Shown: positions 16,020-22,827 of the stretch, piece after piece | How the letters are laid out: each line of letters starts with the position of its first letter | How positions within the stretch are numbered: position 1 is the stretch's first letter | Notes under the pieces: generated by a model | The model's database searches: none | Seen by the model: only the letters and a program-made list of their open reading frames with translations | What the model was told of the DNA's origin: nothing | DNA from: Deltaproteobacteria bacterium RBG_16_44_11 | GTDB lineage: Bacteria; Desulfobacterota; Syntrophia; Syntrophales; Smithellaceae | Assembly (NCBI GenBank): GCA_001797845.1 | Contig: MGQN01000020.1 | Location: 21,832 to 47,783 of the forward strand | DNA length: 25,952 bases | Direction of reading: 5' to 3' | Made by a program: the position numbers and the translations under genes

Positions 16020-17150
16020 ATGAATAAGATTACACTGCCTGTAATTTCAGACCAGTCGAGTTGCTGCGGTATGGAAAAAACAGCTCCGGACACTCCCCCG
16101 GGTTTAAATCAAACTTTTATTACCGGCTCTATCTCCATAGCCGCAGACAACCTGCCAAGAGTATCTTCCGCATTGAGTTGGAAAGATCATTGGGGAAGCA
16201 TTAAAGCCCGCTGGGGAGTCGGCAGAATGGATTATGCTATTGATCCCGGTCTTTACGCGCTGGGCAATCCCGATAACAATTCTCCTGTTTTGGTCACGGC
16301 CAATTATAAAATGAGTTTTGACCGCTTGCGGGAAGCTCTGCCGGGCAGAGATGCATGGATTCTGGTGCTGGACACAAAAGGAATAAACGTCTGGTGCGCC
16401 GCGGGGAAAGGTACCTTCGGCACCGATGAATTAATCAGAAAAATAGAAGCAAGCGGCCTCAAAGATATTGTTCGTCACAGAAAATTAATTATTCCTCAGC
16501 TGGGAGCGCCCGGAGTAGTTGCCCACAAGGTAATGCAGATCTCCGGATTTAAAGTTTATTACGGACCGATACGGGCAAAAGACGTGGCGGCTTATCTTGA
16601 TGCTGGCCTTAAGGCCACTGCTGAAATGAGGATCATGACATTTCCCTTGAAAGATAGAGCTGTGCTGATTCCCATCGAGCTTATCGAAACGATAAAACCT
16701 TTTTTAATCATCGCGCCCATTTTGTTTTTACTTGGCGGCATAGGAGGCCCGGCAGGTTTCTGGGCAAATACATTGAATTATGGTTTGTTTGCTGTTTTAG
16801 CATTTTTAAGCGCTATTTTGGGAGGAGTAGTTATAAATCCGATTTTTTTGCCTTATCTTCCGGGGCGGGCATTTTCCATAAAAGGTTTCTCCATTGGTGT
16901 AGTTATTGCCCTTATCCTCCTTTACCTGCGCGATATAAATTTGCAGGCATGGCCGGACAGAATCGAGGTTTTAGCCTGGTTGCTGATAATTCCTGCCATA
17001 TCAGCATACCTGGCGATGAACTTTACCGGAGCTTCAACATACACTTCCTTATCCGGAGTGAAGAAAGAAATGCGCTGGGCACTGCCCCTGGAAATAACAG
17101 CGAGTGTTTGCGGCCTTCTCATATGGATAACATCACGTTTAATTCAATGA
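16020..17150 (+). CDS. hgcA: HgcA, corrinoid protein of mercury methylation
   Basis: 376 aa. HgcA carries a methyl-corrinoid and passes the methyl group to Hg(II), giving methylmercury. The corrinoid-binding domain comes first and holds the diagnostic cap helix NVWCAAGKGTFGTDEL, with the cobalt-ligating cysteine at C126 (equivalent of C93 in Pseudodesulfovibrio mercurii ND132). Upstream, KARWGVGRMDY and VLVTANYKMSFD are family-conserved. After about residue 215 come five hydrophobic helices forming the membrane domain, with the conserved NFTGASTYTSLSGVKKEM. Acetogenic CFeSP subunits lack such a membrane domain, so this is not CdhD/AcsC. An in-frame ATG at 15960, overlapping the marR stop, would add 20 residues. 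The gene is downstream of the Cys-rich MarR gene and upstream of hgcB. No key residue is missing. Confidence 0.96.
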   Translation: MNKITLPVISDQSSCCGMEKTAPDTPPGLNQTFITGSISIAADNLPRVSSALSWKDHWGSIKARWGVGRMDYAIDPGLYALGNPDNNSPVLVTANYKMSFDRLREALPGRDAWILVLDTKGINVWCAAGKGTFGTDELIRKIEASGLKDIVRHRKLIIPQLGAPGVVAHKVMQISGFKVYYGPIRAKDVAAYLDAGLKATAEMRIMTFPLKDRAVLIPIELIETIKPFLIIAPILFLLGGIGGPAGFWANTLNYGLFAVLAFLSAILGGVVINPIFLPYLPGRAFSIKGFSIGVVIALILLYLRDINLQAWPDRIEVLAWLLIIPAISAYLAMNFTGASTYTSLSGVKKEMRWALPLEITASVCGLLIWITSRLIQ

Positions 17151-17154
17151 GACT

Positions 17155-17188
17155 TGACCTTTTCCAGGCAATGCCGCAGAAAAGGTCA
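17155..17188 (+). other. Perfect 10-bp hairpin between hgcA and hgcB
   Basis: TGACCTTTTC pairs fully with GAAAAGGTCA around a 14-nt loop that itself holds GGCAATGCC. It begins 5 nt after the hgcA stop. No U-run follows, so it is not a standard terminator. It could slow 3' decay of hgcA mRNA, or cause partial Rho-dependent loss of hgcB. Confidence 0.6.
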
Positions 17189-17199
17189 TTAGCCGAATT

Positions 17200-17231
17200 G
17201 ACCCTGAGCGATTGAAATGAGCCGAAGGGTC
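17200..17231. repeat. Second inverted repeat in the hgcA-hgcB gap, dispersed-repeat style
   Basis: GACCCT pairs with AGGGTC around a 20-nt middle that includes CTGAGCG and CCGAAGGG. The wording CCTGAGCG...CGAAGGG is typical of small palindromic repeats scattered in many bacterial genomes. With only one copy in the window, family status is an inference. Confidence 0.4.
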
Positions 17232-17321
17232 TAGTGATTAATTCACCGCAGGGAGCTATGAAAGGTTGGGAATTCTGAGCTATTCCGTGATTCATGATAT
17301 CGCTTTTACTAGGAGTCTAAA

Positions 17322-17648
17322 ATGGAAAATTCACTTTACCTGAAAAATGTCGTCACCCTGAAACTTAATGAAGACAAATGCACCGGCTGCGGAATGTGCC
17401 TGGATGTTTGTCCTCATGAAGTATTTAAAATGAACGGAAAACACGTAACCATCCAAAATCGTGATGCCTGTATGGAATGCGGTGCGTGCAGTAAAAATTG
17501 CCTGGTTGATGCAATCTTTGTCCAATCAGGTGTCGGCTGTGCCGCCGCTGTTATCAATTCCATGCTGGGTCGTAGCGACGGCGCATGTTGCTGCGGTTCC
17601 GAACCCGCGGGCGCAACAACCGATAAACGCGGCGGATGTTGCACCTGA
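17322..17648 (+). CDS. hgcB: HgcB, 2[4Fe-4S] ferredoxin of mercury methylation
   Basis: 108-aa ferredoxin thought to reduce the HgcA corrinoid and to deliver Hg(II). Two clusters: C20, C23, C26, C30 in CTGCGMCLDVC, and C50, C53, C56, C60 in CMECGACSKNC, the latter a recognised HgcB motif. C73 in GVGCAAAV corresponds to the essential extra cysteine of ND132 HgcB, as I recall the same number. The terminus has the expected cysteine pair, C106-C107, plus an extra CCC at 89-91, so the tail has more thiols than the ND132 form. ATG has AGGAG a few bases upstream. The 171-bp gap after hgcA is larger than usual for this pair. A generic ferredoxin would lack C73 and the tail. Confidence 0.96.
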   Translation: MENSLYLKNVVTLKLNEDKCTGCGMCLDVCPHEVFKMNGKHVTIQNRDACMECGACSKNCLVDAIFVQSGVGCAAAVINSMLGRSDGACCCGSEPAGATTDKRGGCCT

Positions 17649-17672
17649 TGTGCTATTTAATTCAAACTTAAG

Positions 17673-17688
17673 TTAAATTTTATCATGC
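17673..17688. repeat. 16-bp direct repeat, left copy
   Basis: TTAAATTTTATCATGC occurs here, over the start codon of the methyltransferase gene, and again identically at 18836-18851. The two copies bracket the methyltransferase and the minus-strand protein next to it. It is AT-rich, so chance is possible. Confidence 0.4.
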
Positions 17689-18422
17689 AAAAATATTTCG
17701 GGAACGTGATCATTGGATTATCATATATATTAAGTGGCGGTTCCATGTTCGCCTTTGTGGTTTTCCTTTATGCCGGGCATTTGAATTTGGTTAATCTGGG
17801 CTTAGATGAACCCCAGGCGTTGCTGCTGAATGCCGGTCTTTCGCTCGCGTTTTTTATTCAGCATAGCACGATGGTGCGCAAATCATTTAACCGATTCCTA
17901 TCCGGATTTTTGCCGGATGCATACAATGGAGCCATCTATTCCATCACTTCCGGGATTTTCTTGTTCTTGGTGGTCATCTTTTGGCAGGGCACATCCAGCT
18001 TATTTGAAGCCGAAGGCTTAACCCGTGCAATTTTACGTATCATGTTTATTCTGCCTGTTGCCGGATTTTTCTGGGCAGTCAAAGCGCTGGGTTTATTTGA
18101 TCCTTTCGGCATAAAAGGAATATTAGATTACCAGCGGAACAAAAAATCTCGGCCGGTGGCTTTCACGGTAAGAGGTCCTTATCAATGGGTACGTCACCCG
18201 TTATATTTATTTATGCTGGTGATGATCTGGTCATGTCCGAATCTGACTGCGGACAGATTGCTTTTTAATATCCTCTGGTCTGTGTGGATTTTTATCGGCA
18301 CGATTTTGGAAGAAAGAGATCTTACCGCACAGTTCGGCGATGCCTACCGCAAATACCAAAAAAAAGTGCCAATGCTCTTACCTTTTAATTTCATCGGGAA
18401 AGAATCACCGAGCTTAAATTAA
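17685..18422 (+). CDS. Membrane methyltransferase, MddA/NnrU-like
   Basis: 245-aa integral membrane protein with about six hydrophobic helices. FFIQHSTMVRKSFNRF near residue 60 and the C-terminal GPYQWVRHPLYLFML plus LEERDLTAQFGDAYRKYQKKVPMLLP match the MddA (methanethiol S-methyltransferase) and NnrU/ICMT superfamily. In that group the RHPLY and E-E-R-D residues bind S-adenosylmethionine. MddA turns methanethiol into dimethylsulfide. The substrate here is unknown. It starts 36 bp after the hgcB stop on the same strand, so it probably shares the hgcAB transcript; the ribosome site is poor. The last 9 bp overlap the end of the next, convergent gene. A call of isoprenylcysteine-type methyltransferase is the alternative. 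Confidence 0.82.
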   Translation: MQKYFGNVIIGLSYILSGGSMFAFVVFLYAGHLNLVNLGLDEPQALLLNAGLSLAFFIQHSTMVRKSFNRFLSGFLPDAYNGAIYSITSGIFLFLVVIFWQGTSSLFEAEGLTRAILRIMFILPVAGFFWAVKALGLFDPFGIKGILDYQRNKKSRPVAFTVRGPYQWVRHPLYLFMLVMIWSCPNLTADRLLFNILWSVWIFIGTILEERDLTAQFGDAYRKYQKKVPMLLPFNFIGKESPSLN

Positions 18423-18818
18423 CGAAACTTCCTGAGTAGCCGATGTAACCACAAAGCAACGTTCAATATTGGAGTTGATATCAACAGGGACGACAAAGAA
18501 TCCCGAACGGTCCGGCTGGTAGCCGGTCGTCGTGCCGACCATTAATTCCCCGTCTTTGAAAACTACTCTTATTTTGCGCCCAACTGACGATTTGGCCGGA
18601 TCGAATTCTTTTTTGTCATCGTAATTCGGGTTGCCGCCGAATTCCTTAACAAAAAAAACTGCTTTTAGGCTGGTCGTGTGTAATTCCAACGGCTTGCTTC
18701 CCGGCGGGGCAGCCATCGGCACCAAATGAAAAAGGTCTTTATTGGGAAAAAAATCGTTAGTAATACCTTTCAACAGCCGCCCGTCCTGATAACGAACTAC
18801 TATTTTATTCTGAACCAT
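18414..18818 (-). CDS. Conserved two-half beta protein of unknown function (DUF6982-like)
   Basis: 134 aa, soluble, no signal peptide. It has two similar halves: VVRYQDGRLLKGITNDFFPNKDLFHLVP (about 7-34) and IRVVFKDGELMVGTTTGYQPDRSGFFVVP (about 83-111). Each has an 'xDGxxxxGxTxxxxPxxxxFxxxP' pattern, so an internal duplication is visible. Between them sits LKAVFFVKEFGGNPNYDDKKEF. This looks like the small regulatory-type domain I associate with DUF6982 in deltaproteobacteria, sometimes beside PilZ domains; the number is from memory. Function unknown. ATG at 18818 has GGGAGA upstream. Its stop overlaps the end of the convergent methyltransferase by 9 bp. Confidence 0.82.
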   Translation of the reverse strand: MVQNKIVVRYQDGRLLKGITNDFFPNKDLFHLVPMAAPPGSKPLELHTTSLKAVFFVKEFGGNPNYDDKKEFDPAKSSVGRKIRVVFKDGELMVGTTTGYQPDRSGFFVVPVDINSNIERCFVVTSATQEVSLI

Positions 18819-18835
18819 TGCTTTTCTCCCATCTA

Positions 18836-18851
18836 TTAAATTTTATCATGC
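18836..18851. repeat. 16-bp direct repeat, right copy
   Basis: Exact copy of TTAAATTTTATCATGC found at 17673-17688, here 18 bp upstream of the minus-strand conserved protein gene. Confidence 0.4.
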
Positions 18852-18947
18852 GGCATATCATGATAGCCTCGGAAAATATCTATCAATTATTACAGCATAA
18901 ACCCCACGATAAAAAATATAAAAGAAGCCTTTTTTGCCGGCCTGCTC

Positions 18948-19289
18948 CTATAATTGGAGCTTCTGCCTAATTTGATTGGAAAGCAAATACCATTTTTGTA
19001 CGTTATTTTCGAGCCGGTAATAATGGATAATATACGCGACCGATAAGGCCAAGAGAAGCACGGAGAGTATAATAGACGGCGCAGATGTCTTTATAAGAAC
19101 GAATCCGAAAGAAAGCAACATAAAAAGACAAACAAAGAGCATAACAATAAGATGAATCAATCTTTCGTGTTGCATCCATTGAATCTGCTTGTCGTGATAC
19201 GCGAGAAGCTCTCTTAATTTTTCCTCGTCTAGTTTTTTCCCGAGCATTTCTTTTACATAACTTTCATGCTTTTTCATGTAATCAATCAT
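18948..19289 (-). CDS. Small two-helix membrane protein
   Basis: 113 aa, no family that I can name with confidence. The first 45 residues are charged and helical (KKHESYVKEMLGKKLDEEKLRELLAYHDKQI). Two transmembrane helices follow: LIHLIVMLFVCLFMLLSFGFVLI at about 46-68 and APSIILSVLLLALSVAYIIHYY at about 72-93, with a charged tail. It resembles small membrane proteins found widely in Firmicutes and Desulfobacterota. There are possible starts at 19289 and 19277 (MKKHES); neither has a good ribosome site. It is 33 bp upstream of the ICMT-like gene. Confidence 0.75.
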   Translation of the reverse strand: MIDYMKKHESYVKEMLGKKLDEEKLRELLAYHDKQIQWMQHERLIHLIVMLFVCLFMLLSFGFVLIKTSAPSIILSVLLLALSVAYIIHYYRLENNVQKWYLLSNQIRQKLQL

Positions 19290-19322
19290 AATATATCCGT
19301 AGTATAGTTACTTCTAAGAATC

Positions 19323-19865
19323 TTACCATATTCCGAGAAAAAACATAGGTGTCTTTTTTTTGTATTCCAAATAATCTTTACCCAGCCGCATTTCGAGTTC
19401 CGGTTCTTCGACAGCTTTTATTTCCATAACATTAATAATAATGAAAAGGGGCGTAAAGATAAAAAGCAGCGAGATTGACCTAAAAGCAAAAGCAATGCCG
19501 AACAGAAGAATAAAAATACCGCTTAACATTGGGTTGCGAACATACGCATAGGGGCCAGCAGTAACCAGCTTAGGCGGTGGATTAAAAGGAACCGGCGTTC
19601 CCTTTACCTTAAAAAAATTAAGTTGAGACCAGATAATCAAAAGTAAGCCGATGGAAATCAATGGAATAGACAAAAATATATTGATTGGCGCCGGAGGAAA
19701 TTGTGGAAAATGCATCCATTTGTCGATTAAAAAAGAAACTATCACAAACATTGTCACGAAAAGAACGTAGGATAGCCCGATAATCGGAGTAAGAATTAGC
19801 CGGAGCTTTCTGCTTCCTGTTGCCACCGTGTATATGAGGTTTATCCACTTTATTCTTAGGCTCAA
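19323..19865 (-). CDS. ICMT/PEMT-like membrane methyltransferase
   Basis: About 180 aa, four to five membrane helices. The C-terminal AGPYAYVRNPMLSGIFILLFG and EEPELEMRLGKDYLEYKKKTPMF are the S-adenosylmethionine-binding signature of isoprenylcysteine/phospholipid-type methyltransferases. The reading frame stays open to an ATG at 20009, but that would overlap the thioesterase gene by 56 bp and the extra residues are unlike the family (basic, hydrophilic). I favour a TTG at 19865 with GGGG just upstream; this is uncertain because the next ATG is inside the second helix. Substrate unknown. It is the second such enzyme within 2.5 kb and is not closely similar to the first. Confidence 0.75.
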   Translation of the reverse strand: MSLRIKWINLIYTVATGSRKLRLILTPIIGLSYVLFVTMFVIVSFLIDKWMHFPQFPPAPINIFLSIPLISIGLLLIIWSQLNFFKVKGTPVPFNPPPKLVTAGPYAYVRNPMLSGIFILLFGIAFAFRSISLLFIFTPLFIIINVMEIKAVEEPELEMRLGKDYLEYKKKTPMFFLGIW

Positions 19866-19953
19866 AGTTTTATCCCCGTTCCAATTAATTTGTGAGTTTC
19901 TATAACTATTAATAAAATCTATATAAAACGAATTTCTATAATGCACGCTATGT

Positions 19954-20400
19954 TTAGTTGTGCAAATACTTAAGAACTTCCGCTTCTTTCTCGTGAGGCA
20001 GCACTTCAAAAAGAGCTAAGATATCTTTGGGTATCGAACGCAATTTGCCGGTTTTAGCGTTGACGAAAACCCAATCTGTTTCACCTTCGGCCAGAACGGC
20101 TTTATCCTTGACGCGAATGACTTTATATTTCCGGAGAGATTGCACTCGGCGAAAATTGGATACCCATGTCACAACAACAATTTTTTCACCGGCAAAAGCG
20201 GGGCGCAAGTATTCGATACGGTGTGTTCGCACAACCCACGTCGCGTCAATAGCCCTTGTCGCGTCAGTGCATCCCAAACTTTCCGAATGAAGAACGGCGG
20301 CATCCAGCATCCAGCGCAGATACTCCACGTTATTGACATGACCATTCTCATCTATAGTGCCTTCCGACACTGTCAATTCATATCGATAGATTTGTGACAC
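19954..20400 (-). CDS. Acyl-CoA thioesterase, 4HBT/YbgC-FadM type
   Basis: 148-aa hot-dog-fold enzyme that would hydrolyse acyl-CoA thioesters. The active-site helix start is IDENGHVNNVEYLRWM (16-31), where D17 takes the place of the catalytic aspartate and HVNN is the family hallmark. The following WVVRTHRIEYLRPAFAGEKIVVVTWV strand set is typical. The start is a GTG at 20398-20400 with AAGGAG 10 nt upstream. A TATAAT-like box lies just before. Length is normal. Chain preference is not readable. Confidence 0.9.
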   Translation of the reverse strand: MSQIYRYELTVSEGTIDENGHVNNVEYLRWMLDAAVLHSESLGCTDATRAIDATWVVRTHRIEYLRPAFAGEKIVVVTWVSNFRRVQSLRKYKVIRVKDKAVLAEGETDWVFVNAKTGKLRSIPKDILALFEVLPHEKEAEVLKYLHN

Positions 20401-20504
20401 TTAATTCTCACTCCTTATTATATCTGCTAAATAATTATTTGTTTTAACCTATCATAAAAACGAAAATCAACAAAATGGATTTCAAATAAGCGAGCCATTT
20501 TTAC

Positions 20505-21305
20505 CTATTTCACAGAGCATTTATTTTGATCCGCACGTCGGGCCGGGTCCTGACGGTAGTATTCTTTAAGTACACGATAAAGATCGGGAGCATGTTTTAT
20601 CATGAGCAGTGGTTGATCGAAGAATTGCTCCGTGGCTACAGCAAAGAATTCAGCTTCGTCTGTCGCGCCGTAGGCATTGAGAAAGGATTTTTTACCTCTT
20701 TCGGCATCATGTTTCAGGCGAAGATATTCCCGGGAACATGTTTGTACCCAGTCTCGGTATTCAGCCCGGTCTCGCAGTGGCGGTGTGCCGTCAGCGGCAC
20801 CATCCAGCATATCCAGTTTATGGGCAAATTCATGATAAATAACATTGTGACCTAACTCGGGATGGCGACCACCATGCAGCGCCGCATCCCAGATGATAAT
20901 GACAGGCCCCTGTTGAAAAGCTTGTCCGATAATGGGGTGGACACCTTCTACGGGTGCAAGCGGCGTTTCAAAAAACCCTGGTTTACGCGGAGGTGGAACC
21001 ACGGTAGAAGGATAAACAATGATAGTGATGACATTTTGATAGTAGTTGTGCGGAAGACCAAGAAGCAGGAGGCAGGCCTGGGCGGAAATGGTGACGCGGA
21101 TTTCGTCGGTAAGCGGAAGACCTCCCGCTCCTTCCCAGTATTTTTCGGCAATGAATACATGGATGAGAGAACGAAGCTGAGCGCGCTCGGCATCATCCAG
21201 CATGCAGTAGTGAGAAACGTTGCGCTGAATGATTTTTTCCCACGCGGGTGGAAATGGAGCTTTCATCAGCTTTTTTCGGCGATGGTCAGTAAACCAGCGA
21301 AACAT
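20505..21305 (-). CDS. mtfA: MtfA-type zinc peptidase (M90 family)
   Basis: 266-aa cytoplasmic metallopeptidase. The zinc motif HEFAH is at 158-162 and continues KLDMLDG; the third ligand is probably in EAEFFAVATEQFFDQP, where the family has a conserved Glu. The N-terminus FPPAWEKIIQRNVSHYCMLDDAERAQL is diagnostic for MtfA/YeeI. In E. coli MtfA binds the glucose-system repressor Mlc and has peptidase activity; outside enterobacteria its role is unclear, and no Mlc is in view here. ATG has an AAAGGAA site. A promoter-like block at 21343-21383 also occurs before the DUF1003 gene. Confidence 0.92.
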   Translation of the reverse strand: MFRWFTDHRRKKLMKAPFPPAWEKIIQRNVSHYCMLDDAERAQLRSLIHVFIAEKYWEGAGGLPLTDEIRVTISAQACLLLLGLPHNYYQNVITIIVYPSTVVPPPRKPGFFETPLAPVEGVHPIIGQAFQQGPVIIIWDAALHGGRHPELGHNVIYHEFAHKLDMLDGAADGTPPLRDRAEYRDWVQTCSREYLRLKHDAERGKKSFLNAYGATDEAEFFAVATEQFFDQPLLMIKHAPDLYRVLKEYYRQDPARRADQNKCSVK

Positions 21306-21342
21306 TTCGATTCCTTTTCTTTATAAACAATTAGCAGATATG

Positions 21343-21383
21343 TAGCATAAATAGTAAATTAGAAAAATGAGGATTTCGAAAAA
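21343..21383 (-). promoter_or_regulatory. Shared promoter-like block upstream of mtfA
   Basis: On the plus strand TAGCATAAATAG...TAGAAAAATGAGGATT; a close relative lies at 22020-22066, at nearly the same distance from its gene (38 against 41 bp). On the minus strand it would give an extended -10 TTTATGCTA. No standard -35 is seen, so an activator or alternative sigma factor is possible. Confidence 0.4.
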
Positions 21384-21406
21384 GAAGTTTTTAGGATAAT
21401 AGCCGT

Positions 21407-21979
21407 TTAATCCGTGTTTCGTTTATTTTTCTTCAGGTCTTCAATTAATTGGCTTAAGAGCCTTAACTGTTCCTGCTGAATTGAAATCAGCTCTCTCCAC
21501 TGCTCATTCTTGAGTGAGTCAATCTTTTCATGAAGAGCAATTATTTCAAGTTCTGCCTTCAAATTGACTTCATAGTCATGTTCCGCGCTTAGTCTATCTT
21601 TATAGGCCTGTCGATTTTGAGACATCAAAATAATTGGAGCTTGAATAGCGGCAATCATAGATAAAAACAGATTCAGCAGAATGTAAGGATATGGATCGAA
21701 TGATTCATTGTATCTTATTAGAATAAACGAATTCAGGAAAACCCATGTAACCATCACACACGCAAATATAAAGATAAATATCCAAGATCCCCCAAAAGAA
21801 GCGACCTTATCAGCCATCTTCTGGCCCAAAGTCATTTTTTCAGAAAAGTCTCGAACAATATTTGTCGAAATAGGGGTTCTTTCGGTGATATGATGCGCAA
21901 CATGTTTTTCTTGTTCAGTAAGCTTTTCATATTCCGCGCTAAAGAGTTTTTCCGCTGTATCGCGTACTTTCTTATCCAT
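21407..21979 (-). CDS. DUF1003 family membrane protein
   Basis: 190 aa. Two transmembrane helices (GSWIFIFIFACVMVTWVFLNS and PYILLNLFLSMIAAIQAPIILM) are joined by the family's FDPYPY loop, and then comes SQNRQAYKDRLSAEHDYEVNLKAELEI, the classic DUF1003 core. The N-terminal about 45 residues are charged and include HHITERTPISTNIVRD. The C-terminal 40 residues are a probable coiled coil (EQWRELISIQQEQLRLLSQL). Function of the family is not established. ATG at 21979 with GGGAT upstream. It shares a promoter-like block with mtfA. Confidence 0.9.
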   Translation of the reverse strand: MDKKVRDTAEKLFSAEYEKLTEQEKHVAHHITERTPISTNIVRDFSEKMTLGQKMADKVASFGGSWIFIFIFACVMVTWVFLNSFILIRYNESFDPYPYILLNLFLSMIAAIQAPIILMSQNRQAYKDRLSAEHDYEVNLKAELEIIALHEKIDSLKNEQWRELISIQQEQLRLLSQLIEDLKKNKRNTD

Positions 21980-22019
21980 TGTGCTATCCCTTGGCGACTG
22001 TAGATTATAAATTGTACTT

Positions 22020-22066
22020 TAGCATAAAAAGACAAAATAGAAAAATAAGGATTACCTCGGAAAATA
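22020..22066 (-). promoter_or_regulatory. Shared promoter-like block upstream of the DUF1003 gene
   Basis: Begins TAGCATAAAAAG and contains TAGAAAAATAAGGATT, matching the block before mtfA. It ends with CCTCGGAAAATA (22055-22066), which is also found at 18867-18878, upstream of the two-half conserved protein gene. Confidence 0.35.
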
Positions 22067-22197
22067 GATGAATTATCCACCGAATGATTTGATTTGCTCA
22101 CTCTTGACAAATAGTTGGAAACATTTTTTAATACACCTCGAACGTTTGTCGATTATCTTACCGCGCGAAAAGTTTTTTATTTACCGGAGATAAAAAC

Positions 22198-22827
22198 ATG
22201 AACTCAAGAAAACATAATGCGCTAACTTCCCTGTTGCTTACTATCATTATCGGCGCCGGACTGGCGGCTTGCTCTTCCCCAGCCAAGTTGCCGCGCCTCG
22301 CCAACGATGCGGTGATTGTGGCCTTCGGTGACAGTTTGACTTTCGGCACCGGGGCGGAACCGATGCAGAGTTACCCGGCAGTTTTGGAACAGATGATTGG
22401 CTGGCGAGTTGTTAATGCCGGGGTACCGGGGGAAGTCACCGGTGAGGGATTATCCCGCCTGTCGGAGATTCTGGAGCGGGATAAACCGGCCCTTTTGCTG
22501 TTGTGCCATGGCGGCAACGACCACCTCCGGCGGTTGAACCAACAGCAATCCGCTAACAACATCCGGGAGATGATTCGGTTAGCGCGAGATAGAGGCGTGG
22601 CTGTTTTGCTCATTGCCGTTCCTGCGCCGGGGTTATCCCTTTCACCTTCGCCCATGTACCGTGAGATTGCCAAGGAGCTTTCTATGCCCCTTGAAGAGAA
22701 AATATTGTCTGAGGTTTTGGCGGATGCTTCGCTGAAATCAGATCTAATCCATCCCAATGCCGCAGGGTACCACCGCATGGCTGAATCTGTTGCCGCACTT
22801 TTGAAAAAAAGCGGTGCGATAGATTAG
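22198..22827 (+). CDS. GDSL/SGNH arylesterase-like lipoprotein (TesA type)
   Basis: 209-aa esterase or lysophospholipase. The N-terminus is a lipoprotein signal with lipobox LAAC (C25), so it is anchored to a membrane face; E. coli TesA is soluble periplasmic. SGNH blocks: S46 in AFGDSLTFGTG, G in VNAGVPGEVTGEGL, N107 in HGGNDHLRR, D182 and H185 in DLIHPNAAGYHRM. All catalytic residues are present. ATG has GGAGAT upstream. It stands alone, divergent from the DUF1003 gene. Substrate is unknown. Confidence 0.92.
   Translation: MNSRKHNALTSLLLTIIIGAGLAACSSPAKLPRLANDAVIVAFGDSLTFGTGAEPMQSYPAVLEQMIGWRVVNAGVPGEVTGEGLSRLSEILERDKPALLLLCHGGNDHLRRLNQQQSANNIREMIRLARDRGVAVLLIAVPAPGLSLSPSPMYREIAKELSMPLEEKILSEVLADASLKSDLIHPNAAGYHRMAESVAALLKKSGAID

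Noticed and set aside
16020..17150. Carbon-monoxide dehydrogenase corrinoid protein (CdhD/AcsC) instead of HgcA
   Set aside because: Those proteins lack the C-terminal membrane helices and the NVWCAAGK plus NFTGAST pattern seen here.
17685..18422. Enzyme making dimethylmercury from methylmercury
   Set aside because: Only location supports it; family members act on thiols or prenyl-cysteine, so it is kept as speculation, not as a call.
19866..20009. N-terminal extension of the ICMT-like methyltransferase
   Set aside because: It overlaps the thioesterase gene and its sequence is basic and unlike the family.
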